A DNA stretch of 64,000 nt, taken from Azospira inquinata. Lineage in GTDB: Bacteria; Pseudomonadota; Gammaproteobacteria; Burkholderiales; Rhodocyclaceae. This document shows, in pieces, positions 28,149 through 38,077 of the stretch. The stretch spans positions 1,302,001 through 1,366,000 of the forward strand of contig NZ_CP064782.1 in the NCBI RefSeq assembly GCF_018905915.1, read 5' to 3'. Made by a program: the position numbers and the translations under genes. The notes under the pieces are model-generated. The model did no database searches and was not told where the DNA came from. It was given only the letters and a program-made list of their open reading frames with translations. Position 1 is the stretch's first letter. Each line of letters opens with the position of its first letter.

Positions 28149-28716
28149 CATCCAGGGGGGCTTTGTCACAGGGGGGAAGGGCGGAGCGGAGTAAGGCTCG
28201 GGCGGCCCGGAAACCCGGGCCGCCGGCCTTTTCTTATGGATAGAGAAAGGGAGTTTCTCTATTGGGGGGAGTGCGTAGGCTGGGAGAGAGTCACCCACAC
28301 ACCGGTGCGACACTGGTACAGGGGGCCTGACGGGCAGACCTCCGAAATTCTTGGGGGCTCAAACGGGGCGGCAATTCCCCTGCGATGGGGGAAAAGAGAC
28401 CCCCCAACCGGCTAAGGCCGGGGGGCCAACGTCACCGCACGACGTCGAAACCATCACTACTCCCATACCTGGCGGGCCGGCCGTCATGAATCCGGCTCGT
28501 CAGACTTGGTAACCCTATTTAGCGAATGTCGTGCCAGCTCCTCGAAATTCTCAAAAATCGCTTTAAATCATGGCGATATCAAAAACAACCCGCCCCTTTG
28601 AGGAACAGGGCGGATGGCGCGGCCGGAACATTTTTGGGGGGAAAACCCACAAATTTGTCGCATAGGAACCAGCCCCATCCAGTCAGATTCCCAGCCACCG
28701 GCCCGACTAACGGATA
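28149..28716. other. Noncoding region between nifE and the nifHDK-fdx operon end
   Basis: No convincing protein gene is visible in about 570 bases. Two hairpins stand out. One is a plus-strand 10-bp stem (28201-28210 with 28215-28224) followed by a T-rich tail. The other is a bulged C/G-rich hairpin at about 28391-28425 whose T-rich tail reads on the minus strand. An open frame at 28092-28415 has poor coding character and lacks a family match. Confidence 0.5.
28201..28234 (+). terminator. Orphan plus-strand terminator-like hairpin
   Basis: GGCGGCCCGG pairs with CCGGGCCGCC around an AAAC loop, followed by GGCCTTTTCTT. No plus-strand gene lies upstream, since nifE reads the other way. Confidence 0.5.
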
Positions 28717-28747
28717 GAAAAAGGGCGCCCCAGCGGGAGCGCCCTTT
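28717..28747 (-). terminator. Terminator of nifHDK-fdx operon
   Basis: On the minus strand AAGGGCGC (28739-28746) pairs with GCGCCCTT (28721-28728) and a TTTTTCT tail follows. It lies 55 bp past the ferredoxin stop. Confidence 0.75.
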
Positions 28748-28801
28748 AAGGCTGAGGGAAGGCTTCCCCCGGTGGCGGCACTGCCCCCCGAAGCCTCCGA
28801 C

Positions 28802-29149
28802 CTAGAACTTCACCGCAATATCTTCATCCAGAAGCATGTACTGGCAGGCCAGACGCCACACCGGGGCCACATCTTTCACTTCCAGATCGGCCAGATCGCT
28901 TTTTTTGATCTTGCCCGCCAGAACCAGGGCCACCTTTTCCTTTTCCGTCAGGTGGGTGGCCAGGGGCGGCTTGTGTCCCAGGGGCATGACCTGAACCGCA
29001 CAGGAGCCGCAATTGCCTTCCTGACACTCAAAGTCAATGGGCAGCTTATGGTCCTTGGCCAATTGCAACAGGGTGCCCCGGGAACCGGTGACCGCATAAA
29101 CGGTGACGTCTTTTTTCAGTTTCGGGGAAATGAAGGTTACGTTGGGCAT
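28802..29149 (-). CDS. Plant-type [2Fe-2S] ferredoxin of nif operon
   Basis: This 115-residue ferredoxin carries ECQEGNCGSCAVQV (C-x4-C-x2-C) and a distant fourth cysteine in RLACQYML, typical of plant-type [2Fe-2S] ferredoxins related to nif FdxD. It probably donates electrons to NifH or serves cluster protection. It is the last gene after nifK, 66 bp downstream, and a small hairpin (GCCCCGCCC.../...GGGCGGGGC) lies in the gap, which may trim expression relative to nifHDK. Confidence 0.9.
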   Translation of the reverse strand: MPNVTFISPKLKKDVTVYAVTGSRGTLLQLAKDHKLPIDFECQEGNCGSCAVQVMPLGHKPPLATHLTEKEKVALVLAGKIKKSDLADLEVKDVAPVWRLACQYMLLDEDIAVKF

Positions 29150-29215
29150 GGAAGACTCCGCATAAAAAAGCCCCGCCCGGCCCCCCCAAAGGGGGCATGG
29201 GGGCGGGGCTGGGGG

Positions 29216-30736
29216 TTAGCGCACCACGTCGAAGCTGAGGCCCTTGGTATCTTGGTCCAGCACGTCGAAGATCTTGTCCAGAATCTTCACCAGCACATTC
29301 AGGCCGCCTTGGTAGCCCCAGATGGGGAAGCGGTGATGATGGTGCCGATCGAAGATGGGGAAGCCGATACGGATCAGAGGCACCCCCGTATCCCGTTCCA
29401 GGAACTTGCCGTGGGAGGAACCGATGAGGAAGTCCGTGGGTTCCGTGGCCATCAGGGAACGGAGGTGCCACAGATCCTTGCCAGCGTAGAGCTTGGCTTC
29501 CTTGCCGAAGGGGCTGGCTTCCAGCAGGGCATTCAGGGCGGCATCAAATTCCTTGGTGGAATTGGTCACCACGATGTGCTTGGGCTCGGCCCCCACTTCC
29601 AGGAGGAAGCTCACCAGACCGTAGACCATGTCCGGATCGCCGAACAGGGAGAAGGTCTTGCCGTGGAGATAGGCCTGGGAGTCGGCGATGGCATCCACCA
29701 GCCGGCCCCGTTCCTTTTCCAAGGATTCAGGGATGGGCTTGCCGGTGACCCGGGACACTTCCATAAGGAAGGCGTCCGTAGCCGTCACCCCGATGGGGTT
29801 GTGCAGGGCCACCACTTCCTGGCCCGCCGTCTTGATGAATTCCCCGGTCTTGGCGGTGCAGAAGCCTTGCAGCAGGAAGGTGGCCTTGGCGTTAATGGCC
29901 GCCTTACCCGCTTCGATGGTGGTACCCCCGTCGTACATGCGGAATTCCCCATCCGCCGGGGTATCGAACACATCGGAAGGATCGGAGAGCAGGGTGAAAT
30001 CCACGCCCATCATGCTCAGCATGCGCTTGATTTCCCGATTGTTGCCCACGCAGTAGCCGTCAAAGCCCCCATTGACGTTGATGGCGTTGCTTTCCTTCCG
30101 TTCCTGACCGGCCCACAGGTTGGTCAGCATGCCCTTGAGCATGTTGTCGTAACCGGTGATGTGGCTGCCCACGAAGGAAGGGGTGTGGGCGAAGGGCACC
30201 CGGAATTCTTCCGGGATGGAACCCTTTTGCTTGGCGGTCTTGATGAAGGCGTCCAAGTCATCGCCGATCACTTCCGCCATGCAGGTGGTGGACACGGCAA
30301 TCATCTTGGGCTTGTAGAGGGCGTAGGCGTTGGCCAGACCGTCCACCATGTTGTTCATGCCGCCGAACACGGCCGCGTCTTCCGTCATGGAGTCGGAAAC
30401 GCAGGAGGAAGGTTCTTTGAAGTGGCGGTTGAAGTGGGAGCGGAAGTAGGCCACGCAGCCTTGGGAACCATGCACATAGGGCAGGGTGCCTTCAAAGCCG
30501 GAGGCGCACAGCACGGCGCCCAGGGGCTGGCAGGCCTTGGCCGGATTGACGGTCAGGGCTTCCCGCTTGAAATTGATTTCCCGGTATTCCCAGGACTTGG
30601 TCCAGGCTTCGGTTTCCTTCACCTTGTCGGCGCAGGGAGCCTCTTCGAAGGCCTTTTTCCGGGCCATCAGGTCCTGATACTCGGGCTGCTTAAACAGCTC
30701 GTTGTGGTCGAGCACTTTGTCAGCGGATTGCGGCAT
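29216..30736 (-). CDS. nifK: Nitrogenase MoFe protein beta chain NifK
   Basis: This 506-residue subunit carries half of the P-cluster ligands of dinitrogenase. [47 protein letters not shown] holds the conserved cysteines, and [18 protein letters not shown] the third. [23 protein letters not shown] is the usual C-terminal region. ATG 30736 begins [15 protein letters not shown]; the frame extends 11 codons further without support. Confidence 0.97.
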   Translation of the reverse strand: MPQSADKVLDHNELFKQPEYQDLMARKKAFEEAPCADKVKETEAWTKSWEYREINFKREALTVNPAKACQPLGAVLCASGFEGTLPYVHGSQGCVAYFRSHFNRHFKEPSSCVSDSMTEDAAVFGGMNNMVDGLANAYALYKPKMIAVSTTCMAEVIGDDLDAFIKTAKQKGSIPEEFRVPFAHTPSFVGSHITGYDNMLKGMLTNLWAGQERKESNAINVNGGFDGYCVGNNREIKRMLSMMGVDFTLLSDPSDVFDTPADGEFRMYDGGTTIEAGKAAINAKATFLLQGFCTAKTGEFIKTAGQEVVALHNPIGVTATDAFLMEVSRVTGKPIPESLEKERGRLVDAIADSQAYLHGKTFSLFGDPDMVYGLVSFLLEVGAEPKHIVVTNSTKEFDAALNALLEASPFGKEAKLYAGKDLWHLRSLMATEPTDFLIGSSHGKFLERDTGVPLIRIGFPIFDRHHHHRFPIWGYQGGLNVLVKILDKIFDVLDQDTKGLSFDVVR

Positions 30737-30868
30737 TTTGAATCTCCTTTTTACGCCCCGGGCGGTCATCCCCGCACCAATGGCGCTTCAAGTTTCCGAC
30801 CGCTTCCTAACCCGGCGCTGCCAAGCGGCGGGCATGAAGGGCGGACTGGGTGCTGCGGGCGGCCGGGC

Positions 30869-32311
30869 TTATTTCTTCCAGGGCGCCTTGGTCATGGACC
30901 AGACCGGGCTGTTGATGGCCATGTCCATATCCCGAGCGAAGATGGCGAAGCCGTCATAGCCGTGGTACGGACCGGAATAGTCCCAGGAGTGCATTTGCCG
31001 GAAGGGCACACCCATTTTCTGGAAGATGTACTTTTCCTTGACCCCGGAACCCACCAGATCGGGACGGATTTTTTCCACGAACTTTTCCAGTTCGAAGCCA
31101 TTCACGTCGTCATAGATCAGGGTGCCGTCTTTGACGTAGTGGGTGGTACGCTGGTAGTCATCGCCGTGGGCGAATTCGTAACCGGCCCCCACCACTTCCA
31201 TACCCAGATCTTCGTAGGCGCCCACCACGTGACGGGGACGCAGACCGCCCACGTAGAGCATGACCTTCTTGCCGTCCAGACGGGGCTTGTACTTGGCGAT
31301 CACCCCATCCACCAGGGGTTGATACTGGGCGATGAGCTTTTCCGCGTTTTCCTTGATCTTGTCGTCGAAGTGGGAAGCGATTTCCCGCAGGGAGGCAGCG
31401 ATCTTGGTGGGTCCGAAGAAGTTGTATTCCACCCAAGGAATCCCGTACTTCTCTTCCATGTGCCGGCTGATGTAGTTCATGGACCGGTAGCAGTGGAGCA
31501 GGTTGAGCTTCACCTTGGGGGTCTTTTCCATTTCCTTCAGGGAACCGTCCCCGGACCACTGGGCGACCACGCGCAGGCCCAGCTGTTCCAGCAGGATGCG
31601 GGAAGACCAGGCGTCACCGCCGATGTTGTAGTCACCGATGATGGCCACATCGTAGGGGCCGGGTTCGAAGGCCTTGTTGTCCGCCTTGTCCAGGACCCAG
31701 TCCCGCACCATGTCGTTGGCGATGTGGTGACCCAGGGATTGGGAAACCCCCCGGAAACCTTCGCAGCGCACGGGCACGATGGTCTTGTTGCTTTCCTTAC
31801 CCTTACGCTTGGCCACCGCTTCGATGTCGTCACCGATCAGGCCGATGGGACATTCGGATTGGATGGAAATACCGTTGGACAGGGGGAAGAGCTGGTTGAT
31901 TTCATCGATCACCTTGTCCAGCTTCTTGTCGCCGCCGAACACGATGTCCTTTTCCTGGAAGTCGGAGGTGACTTGCAGGACGATGAAGTTATCCACCCCG
32001 GTGGTGCCGGAGGCGTAATTGCGCCGGGTGCCCCAGGAATACTGGCCGCAACCCACGGGACCGTGGGAGATGTGCACCATATCCTTGATCGGGCCCCACA
32101 CCACGCCCTTGGAACCGGCGTAGGCGCAGCCCCGGATGGTCATCACCCCGGGCAGGGACTTGATGTTGGATTTGACGCCGCAGTCGGGCTTGCCTTCCTC
32201 ATAGACGTTGAGGTGCTTGGCCCGCTTTTTCGCCGCCTTTTCCGGGTAGGCTTCCAGGACTTCCTGGATCAGCGCTTGATTGCGCGTTTTATCGTCGAGT
32301 ACCGCACTCAT
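30869..32311 (-). CDS. nifD: Nitrogenase MoFe protein alpha chain NifD
   Basis: This 480-residue subunit holds FeMo-co. [18 protein letters not shown] and [20 protein letters not shown] provide P-cluster cysteines, [19 protein letters not shown] the third, [32 protein letters not shown] the Cys275-type FeMo-co ligand region, and [22 protein letters not shown] the His442-type ligand. It is intact and lies between nifH (62 bp) and nifK. Confidence 0.97.
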   Translation of the reverse strand: MSAVLDDKTRNQALIQEVLEAYPEKAAKKRAKHLNVYEEGKPDCGVKSNIKSLPGVMTIRGCAYAGSKGVVWGPIKDMVHISHGPVGCGQYSWGTRRNYASGTTGVDNFIVLQVTSDFQEKDIVFGGDKKLDKVIDEINQLFPLSNGISIQSECPIGLIGDDIEAVAKRKGKESNKTIVPVRCEGFRGVSQSLGHHIANDMVRDWVLDKADNKAFEPGPYDVAIIGDYNIGGDAWSSRILLEQLGLRVVAQWSGDGSLKEMEKTPKVKLNLLHCYRSMNYISRHMEEKYGIPWVEYNFFGPTKIAASLREIASHFDDKIKENAEKLIAQYQPLVDGVIAKYKPRLDGKKVMLYVGGLRPRHVVGAYEDLGMEVVGAGYEFAHGDDYQRTTHYVKDGTLIYDDVNGFELEKFVEKIRPDLVGSGVKEKYIFQKMGVPFRQMHSWDYSGPYHGYDGFAIFARDMDMAINSPVWSMTKAPWKK

Positions 32312-32373
32312 GTGATTCTCCTAAATGCTGTGTAGCCTGCGGGGGCGGCGCCAAGAGCCCGCCCCCCGGGGGA

Positions 32374-33279
<906 letters not shown>

Positions 33280-33314
33280 CTATTCCCGGCGGTGCCAGGC
33301 TCGACCTCCTTATC

Positions 33315-33329
33315 GCAAGGGCTGTGCCA
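33315..33329 (-). promoter_or_regulatory. Sigma-54 promoter of nifHDK
   Basis: Minus strand TGGCACA-GCCC-TTGC is a near-perfect -24/-12 element, 66 bp before the nifH ATG. Confidence 0.88.
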
Positions 33330-33398
33330 ACCCTAAAAACATTCATTACGTCATTGTTTTTATTGAATTAATTTAGATACCCCCAGGGTTTTTACACG

Positions 33399-33414
33399 TG
33401 TTGTGAAAACGACA
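33399..33414. promoter_or_regulatory. NifA upstream activator site of nifH
   Basis: TGT-TGTGAAAACG-ACA fits TGT-N10-ACA, about 70 bp upstream of the nifH -24 element. It also lies 110 bp before draT on the other strand, but no plus-strand -24/-12 element was found there. Confidence 0.8.
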
Positions 33415-33523
33415 ATGGCCGAAATGCCATGTCGTAAAGACCGCATAGGCAACCCTGGTTTCCTTTGCGACAAAAGGCGCCAGGGCCCCATTCCCCACCT
33501 GAGGAATAAATGTTGCTTATGGA

Positions 33524-34342
33524 ATGGCAATGGACGCCATTTCCCAATTTCCTGTCGGTCACAGCACCAACCTAGTGGGATTGCCCACCGGGCTGCTGGC
33601 CAGCGCCGCCTTTAACGACTATCCCCAGCCCCTGCACATTGCCGGGGTTCGGGAGACCAACCCGGCCCTCTTCCGTATGTTGGAAGACGCCACCTGTCGG
33701 GACGAGGGGGCAGAGGCTTTCGAGAAGTACATGATGGCGGTGTTCGGCATTCAACCCGCCGCCCCGGGCCGGCCCCTGGTGCCCCACCGCTTCCGCTCCA
33801 GCTACCGGCTCCTGCTCCAGGGCTGGGGCTTCGACGCCAACGGGCCCCAGGGGGCGGTGCTGAAAGGCTGGGTGGAAAGCCGCTTCGGTCTCATGCCCAC
33901 CTTCCACAAGGAGGCCCTGGGCCACTACCCTTCCGCCGCCTGGATGGCCTATGTGGAAGAAAAGATGAATGGCCGCTATCACAACAATTCCATCCACCTC
34001 CAGCTGGACCTTTTGTATGAATTCGGCCAATGGATGATGGAGCACTACTGGCTGCCCGGGCGCCAGCACCTGACCCTTTACCGGGGCGTGAATGACCTGG
34101 AAGAACACCAGATCATTGAGCGGGTCAGCAAGCGGGAAGCCATCGTGCGCCAGAACAATCTGGTCTCCTTTTCCGAAAGCCGGGAGGTGGCGGATCAGTT
34201 TGGCGACACCATCCTGGAAGTCCAGGTGCCCCGGGTGAAGGTGCTGTTTTTCCACGGACTCCTCCCCGGAGCCTTTCTCAGCGGGGAAGGAGAACATCTG
34301 GTGCTGGGGGGGGATTACCGGGTGCGGATGACCTATTTTTAA
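33524..34342 (+). CDS. draT: NAD+-dinitrogen-reductase ADP-ribosyltransferase DraT
   Basis: This 272-residue enzyme inactivates NifH by transferring ADP-ribose from NAD+ to the conserved arginine when ammonium or darkness/energy stress appears. GHSTNLVGLPTGLLASAAFND, FEKYMMAVFG, LYRGVNDLEEHQII and LVSFSESREVADQFGD are family marks. ATGs at 33524 and 33530 are both possible. It is divergent from nifH and followed 40 bp later by draG. Confidence 0.95.
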   Translation: MAMDAISQFPVGHSTNLVGLPTGLLASAAFNDYPQPLHIAGVRETNPALFRMLEDATCRDEGAEAFEKYMMAVFGIQPAAPGRPLVPHRFRSSYRLLLQGWGFDANGPQGAVLKGWVESRFGLMPTFHKEALGHYPSAAWMAYVEEKMNGRYHNNSIHLQLDLLYEFGQWMMEHYWLPGRQHLTLYRGVNDLEEHQIIERVSKREAIVRQNNLVSFSESREVADQFGDTILEVQVPRVKVLFFHGLLPGAFLSGEGEHLVLGGDYRVRMTYF

Positions 34343-34382
34343 AGGCGGCTCGGCCCAAACCGGACCGCTAAGGAGAAATGTC

Positions 34383-35312
34383 GTGTTTCTGACCAGTCGC
34401 CGGAAAAAGGCGGACGATCTGCTGCGCCGGGCCCGGGGCGCCTACCTGGCCTTTGCCTGCGGCGACGCCCTGGGGGCCACGGTGGAATTCCTCACCGCCG
34501 GGGAAATCCGCGCCCAATACGGGGTACACCGCCATCTGGTAGGAGGCGGCTGGCTGCGCCTGAAACCGGGCCAGATCACGGACGACACCCAGATGAGCCT
34601 GGCCCTGGGGGATGCCCTGGTGGAAAAAGGGGACTGGGATCTGCCCTGCATCGCCGACCACTTTCTCGCCTGGCTCAAAACCAAGCCCATCGACGTAGGC
34701 AACACCTGCCGTCGGGGCATTACCCGTTATATGCGCCACGGCACCCTGGAATCCCCCTACAGCGACGGGGATGCGGGCAACGGGGCGGCCATGCGCAATC
34801 TGCCCGTCATCCTGGCCAGCCTGGGGGACGATGATGCCTTTGCCCGCTGGACCCTGGCCCAGGCCCATTTCACCCACAACCATCCCCTGTCTGACCTGGC
34901 CACCCTGACCCTGGGCTGCATGACCCGGGCCCTGCTGCTCGGGGAAGGCAAGACTAAGGCCCGGTCCATTGCGGACGCCCTAGTGGCCGGGCACCGAAAT
35001 TTCCGCTTCGATCCCTACCCCAAGCGCTGCACCGGCTATGTGGTGGATACCCTGCAAACCGTCTGCCATTGTTTCTTTAATACGGACAGCCTGGAAGAAT
35101 GCCTGGTGGAAACGGTCAATCTGGGAGGGGATGCGGACACCAACGGGGCCATCGCCGGCATGCTGGCCGGGGCCTACTACGGGGAAGAAGCCCTGCCTTA
35201 CCGCTGGATGCGGCGCCTGGACCGGCCGGTGCAGGCCCATATCGGCAGTCAGGTGGACGGACTGCTGGCCCTGGCCTGGTCCCGGGCCACCGGGCCGAAA
35301 AACAAGAGCTAA
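34383..35312 (+). CDS. draG: ADP-ribosyl-[dinitrogen reductase] hydrolase DraG
   Basis: This 309-residue binuclear manganese enzyme removes ADP-ribose from NifH. Metal-site motifs are AFACGDALGATVEF, GQITDDTQMSLALGDAL and the C-terminal NLGGDADTNGAIAGMLAGAYYG. The start is GTG 34383, with AAGGAG seven bases upstream; an out-of-frame ATG in between ends after four codons. Its activity is usually controlled by membrane capture through GlnK/AmtB, not visible here. Confidence 0.95.
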   Translation: MFLTSRRKKADDLLRRARGAYLAFACGDALGATVEFLTAGEIRAQYGVHRHLVGGGWLRLKPGQITDDTQMSLALGDALVEKGDWDLPCIADHFLAWLKTKPIDVGNTCRRGITRYMRHGTLESPYSDGDAGNGAAMRNLPVILASLGDDDAFARWTLAQAHFTHNHPLSDLATLTLGCMTRALLLGEGKTKARSIADALVAGHRNFRFDPYPKRCTGYVVDTLQTVCHCFFNTDSLEECLVETVNLGGDADTNGAIAGMLAGAYYGEEALPYRWMRRLDRPVQAHIGSQVDGLLALAWSRATGPKNKS

Positions 35313-35428
35313 GGCCCCCCGGGAGCCGGGGTTAAGGCCGCCTAGGCCCGCCCCTGGCCCCTCCGCCCCATTCCCCGGCCCCCGGCCAATGGGGTATGGT
35401 TACGCTTATTTCATTTTTCCCCTCGCCC

Positions 35429-36070
35429 ATGGCCCACGCCGACAACACCCAACACGAAGTCTTCAACCAGCTCGGGAAAATGACCCGAAACCTGCACAAA
35501 ACCCTGGGCGACCTGGGGCAGGACAACACCCTGGAAAAGACCGTGGCCGAAATCCCGGATACCCGGGAGCGCCTCAACTACGTTTTGACCATGACCGAGC
35601 AGGCCGTATCCCGGGTGCTCAATGCGGTGGATGCCATCAGCCCCAGCCAGGATCAGATGCAGACCCGGCTGGCGGCCCTGGAAAAGGCCTGGGCCCAATG
35701 CGGCGACGGAGACCAGTTGCCGGCTCCCTGGCGGGATGCCCTGGCCCAGACCCGGGGCTTTTTTGCCCAATTGGACCAGGAAGCGGCCAACAACAAGGCC
35801 CAGCTCACGGAAATTGTCATGGCCCAGGAATTCCAGGATGTGACCGGCCAGGTCATCAAGAAAATTGTGGATCTGGCCCAGGACATGGAAAGCCAGCTAC
35901 TGTCCATCCTGGCCCGCACGGCACCCAAGGATTTGGCCAAGCCCGCCAAGACGGAAACGGGAGCCAGCCCCCTGCTCAATGGCCCGGCCATGGCGTCGGA
36001 AAAGGAAACCCAGCAAGCCCTGGGCTCCCAGGCGGAGGTGGACAGTTTTCTCGACAGCCTGGGGTTTTAG
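35429..36070 (+). CDS. cheZ: CheZ-like protein phosphatase
   Basis: This 213-residue helical protein matches CheZ, which dephosphorylates CheY-P. The catalytic helix AQEFQDVTGQVIKKIVDLAQDM contains the key Gln of the DVTGQ motif, and the C-terminus ends VDSFLDSLGF, the CheY-binding peptide of the family. The early part LGKMTRNLHKTLGDLG matches the long hairpin. ATG 35429 is chosen by family length; ATG 35396 would add a hydrophobic 11-residue leader. No other chemotaxis gene is nearby: it sits between draG (116 bp) and a DUF3820 gene (3 bp). Confidence 0.88.
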   Translation: MAHADNTQHEVFNQLGKMTRNLHKTLGDLGQDNTLEKTVAEIPDTRERLNYVLTMTEQAVSRVLNAVDAISPSQDQMQTRLAALEKAWAQCGDGDQLPAPWRDALAQTRGFFAQLDQEAANNKAQLTEIVMAQEFQDVTGQVIKKIVDLAQDMESQLLSILARTAPKDLAKPAKTETGASPLLNGPAMASEKETQQALGSQAEVDSFLDSLGF

Positions 36071-36073
36071 GCT

Positions 36074-36289
36074 GTGCAGACGGAAGACCTGGAAAAGCTG
36101 GTACGCCTAGCCATGCCCTTCGGCAAGTACAAAGGGCGGGTCATCGCCGACCTGCCCGGCAATTACCTTAACTGGTTCGCCCGGGAAGGTTTTCCCCCCG
36201 GGGAAATCGGCCGACTTCTGGCCCTCATGCAGGAAATCGACCACAACGGCTTGAAATCCCTGCTCCTGCCCCTGCGCCGGGGCAGCTAG
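36074..36289 (+). CDS. DUF3820 family small protein
   Basis: This 71-residue protein begins with GTG three bases after the cheZ stop, so it is co-translated. MPFGKYKGRVIADLPGNYLNWFAREGFPPGEIGRLLALM is the DUF3820 core, related in pattern to exonuclease-associated GKYKG modules. Function unknown. It ends six bases from the end of a convergent gene. Confidence 0.85.
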   Translation: MQTEDLEKLVRLAMPFGKYKGRVIADLPGNYLNWFAREGFPPGEIGRLLALMQEIDHNGLKSLLLPLRRGS

Positions 36290-36295
36290 GGCCCT

Positions 36296-36718
36296 TCAGG
36301 CGATCTGGAAACAACTCCCCATTTCCCCGTCATCCCCCAGCCGGGCCAGTTCCCGGCGCACATGGCGACGCAGATCGCTCCCCGCCTCCACTCCATCCCG
36401 TAGCACCACTTCCCAGCCCTCGGCCCCGGGGTGGATGTCCGCCAGGGTTTCCGCCAGGATTTCCGGCACCCCGTCTTCCAGACCGTAATAGCGCTCGATC
36501 CACCGCAGGCGGTGAAACGGTAGGGCGGCCAGGCGTTCCGCCTGCTGGGCCAGGGCGGCGGCAATCACCCGGTCCATGGCCCAGGCCATGGACACCCCCG
36601 GGTTTTCCGGAAGCTCATGGCAAACCACCATCCAGCTGTCCGGCTCCATCCCGGGGATGAGGGAGAGGCCACACAGGCCCGGACGCCCCCGGCGGTCGCG
36701 AAAATGGACGAAATCCAC
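36296..36718 (-). CDS. Hypothetical protein, last gene of nifB operon
   Basis: Function not recognised. The 140-residue product starts at GTG 36718 with a TGAGGA sequence eight bases upstream and lies 18 bp after the SIR2-like gene. It contains LAALPFHRLRWIERYYGLEDGVPEILAETLADIHPGAEGWEVVLRDG, a mixed helical segment, and no cysteine cluster or membrane segment. Co-transcription with nifB-fdxN-iscA-nifZ suggests a nif accessory role. Confidence 0.75.
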   Translation of the reverse strand: MDFVHFRDRRGRPGLCGLSLIPGMEPDSWMVVCHELPENPGVSMAWAMDRVIAAALAQQAERLAALPFHRLRWIERYYGLEDGVPEILAETLADIHPGAEGWEVVLRDGVEAGSDLRRHVRRELARLGDDGEMGSCFQIA

Positions 36719-36736
36719 GGACCGGGTCCTCAGCGG

Positions 36737-37567
36737 TCAGGCCAGGACCGCACTCAAACCGCTCACCACCTGATCCAGGGGCTGATCCACCACCCGAATG
36801 CCCTGCTCCCGAATAAAGCGCAGCTCGTTCTTGGTGAGCTCCCCTTCGGGCAGCACCGCGTAATGGGGCCCGGCGGAACGCTTCATCACCTGACGGGCGT
36901 AGCTACGGGACAGCTGATCCCGAAAACGGCAGCCGAGGAAGAGGAAACCACAGTGACTGCGCCGCTCCTGCACCGTGGTGGGGATAGGGGTCTGGATGTC
37001 GATTTCCGTCAGTACTTCGACAAAATCCGAATCGGAAATGATGAAATTACCTTCCGGCTGCACCGATCCCAGGGGCTTGTAGAGCACGGTATGACGGCTT
37101 TCCAGGGCGCTTTCCGGCAGGGTCGCCCCGTCCGGGCCATAGCACCGGTACCAGCTATCCCTTACCTCGGCCCGGCTCACCCCTTGGATCTGGCCCCAAT
37201 CATCCCCACCCAAAACCGTGGGCAGGGCGCTGTCGTAATTGGTATCCACCATCAGGGGCGGCGCCAGACGGGCCAGCAACCGGTACAGCTCAGGGGGCTC
37301 CGCCGGGGTGGCGTAGGCTTCCAGCATGAGCTTTTTCAGGGTTTTACGGTGGCGGAAGTTCTCAATGTACTGGGCCGCCGCCGTGGGGTTACGCCGAATG
37401 CGGGAAGGCACCGTGGCCCGTTTGGAGAGAAAGGTGGCCAGGGCTTCCGGCGCAATGGGCAGGCTTTGGTTGTCCGGCGCCAGCAGCAGGGCCTCGGGCC
37501 CCAGGTAGGGGGCCAGGGCCCCACTTTTCAGGCCTTCGGCCAGCGTCGTCAGCAGGGCGTCGCTCAT
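36737..37567 (-). CDS. SIR2-like (SIR2_2) protein in nif operon
   Basis: This 276-residue protein shows the SIR2_2 NAD-binding pattern: LAPYLGPEALLLA near the start, MVDTNYDSALP (the TNYD motif) near residue 108, YKPLGSVQPEGNFIISDSDFVE near 165 (the H/P-G-S...D-Y region, with Pro-Leu-Gly in place of the usual His-Gly), and CGFLFLGCRFRDQLSRSY near 208. Relatives are NADases or deacylase-fold proteins. It lies between nifZ and an unknown gene in the nifB operon. Whether it consumes NAD is unknown because the usual catalytic His is not obvious. Confidence 0.8.
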   Translation of the reverse strand: MSDALLTTLAEGLKSGALAPYLGPEALLLAPDNQSLPIAPEALATFLSKRATVPSRIRRNPTAAAQYIENFRHRKTLKKLMLEAYATPAEPPELYRLLARLAPPLMVDTNYDSALPTVLGGDDWGQIQGVSRAEVRDSWYRCYGPDGATLPESALESRHTVLYKPLGSVQPEGNFIISDSDFVEVLTEIDIQTPIPTTVQERRSHCGFLFLGCRFRDQLSRSYARQVMKRSAGPHYAVLPEGELTKNELRFIREQGIRVVDQPLDQVVSGLSAVLA

Positions 37568-37578
37568 GGCGTTCCCCC

Positions 37579-38073
37579 TCAGGCTTCTTCTAGCTTACGG
37601 GCTTCCACGGTGACGGGCATCGGGGTGGTTTCCGCCATGTCCGGCAGAGCCAAACGCCAGCCGTTACCCAGGGTGATCACACCGCCCCAGAGGGTCGCCT
37701 TTTCCGTGGCCACCACGTCCTGTTCCAAATCCTTTTTGGGCACGTAAACCGACAGATTGCCGTTCTTATCCTTGCGCAGGGTGATTTTCACGATGCCCTC
37801 TCCTGTGATGTCCAACGATTCGATTTCGCGTCCCTTCATGCCGACCAGGCAACCCCGGTCCACAAAGTCCACGCCGTAGATGTAAAACTGTTGCAGGAAG
37901 GAGCCGATGCTGGCGACGTAGCCCACATCCCCCTTCTTCACCAGTACTTCGCCGATCTCCCGGCCCGGGTAGGTGCCATCGTTACGAATATGGCGCCGAG
38001 CCCGGACCTTTTCCCCGTAGGTGTAGGCGGGGGGACCGTCCAATTCCACGATATCGCTGTCCCGGGCAAACAT
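37579..38073 (-). CDS. nifZ: Nitrogenase maturation protein NifZ
   Basis: This 164-residue protein matches NifZ, needed for P-cluster maturation of MoFe protein. VRARRHIRNDGTYPGREIGEVLVKKGDVGYVASIGSFLQQFYIYGVDFVDRG is the conserved domain. The C-terminal 70 residues (ITLRKDKNGNLSVYVPKKDLEQ...) go beyond the smallest family members. It is 4 bp after the iscA-like stop. Confidence 0.93.
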   Translation of the reverse strand: MFARDSDIVELDGPPAYTYGEKVRARRHIRNDGTYPGREIGEVLVKKGDVGYVASIGSFLQQFYIYGVDFVDRGCLVGMKGREIESLDITGEGIVKITLRKDKNGNLSVYVPKKDLEQDVVATEKATLWGGVITLGNGWRLALPDMAETTPMPVTVEARKLEEA

Positions 38074-38077
38074 GGGC

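Noticed and set aside
28092..28415. A 107-codon frame in the nifE upstream gap
   Set aside because: It crosses the nifE activator site and a strong terminator-like hairpin, and has an irregular Arg/Gly composition.
28772..32335. A very long plus-strand open frame (1187 codons) opposite fdx, nifK and nifD
   Set aside because: It is the antisense shadow of three well-supported nif genes in GC-rich DNA; its His/Gly/Val-rich translation has no family pattern.
33414..33523. A sigma-54 promoter for draT
   Set aside because: The nearest candidate (CTGGTTTCCTTTGC) has wrong GG-GC spacing.
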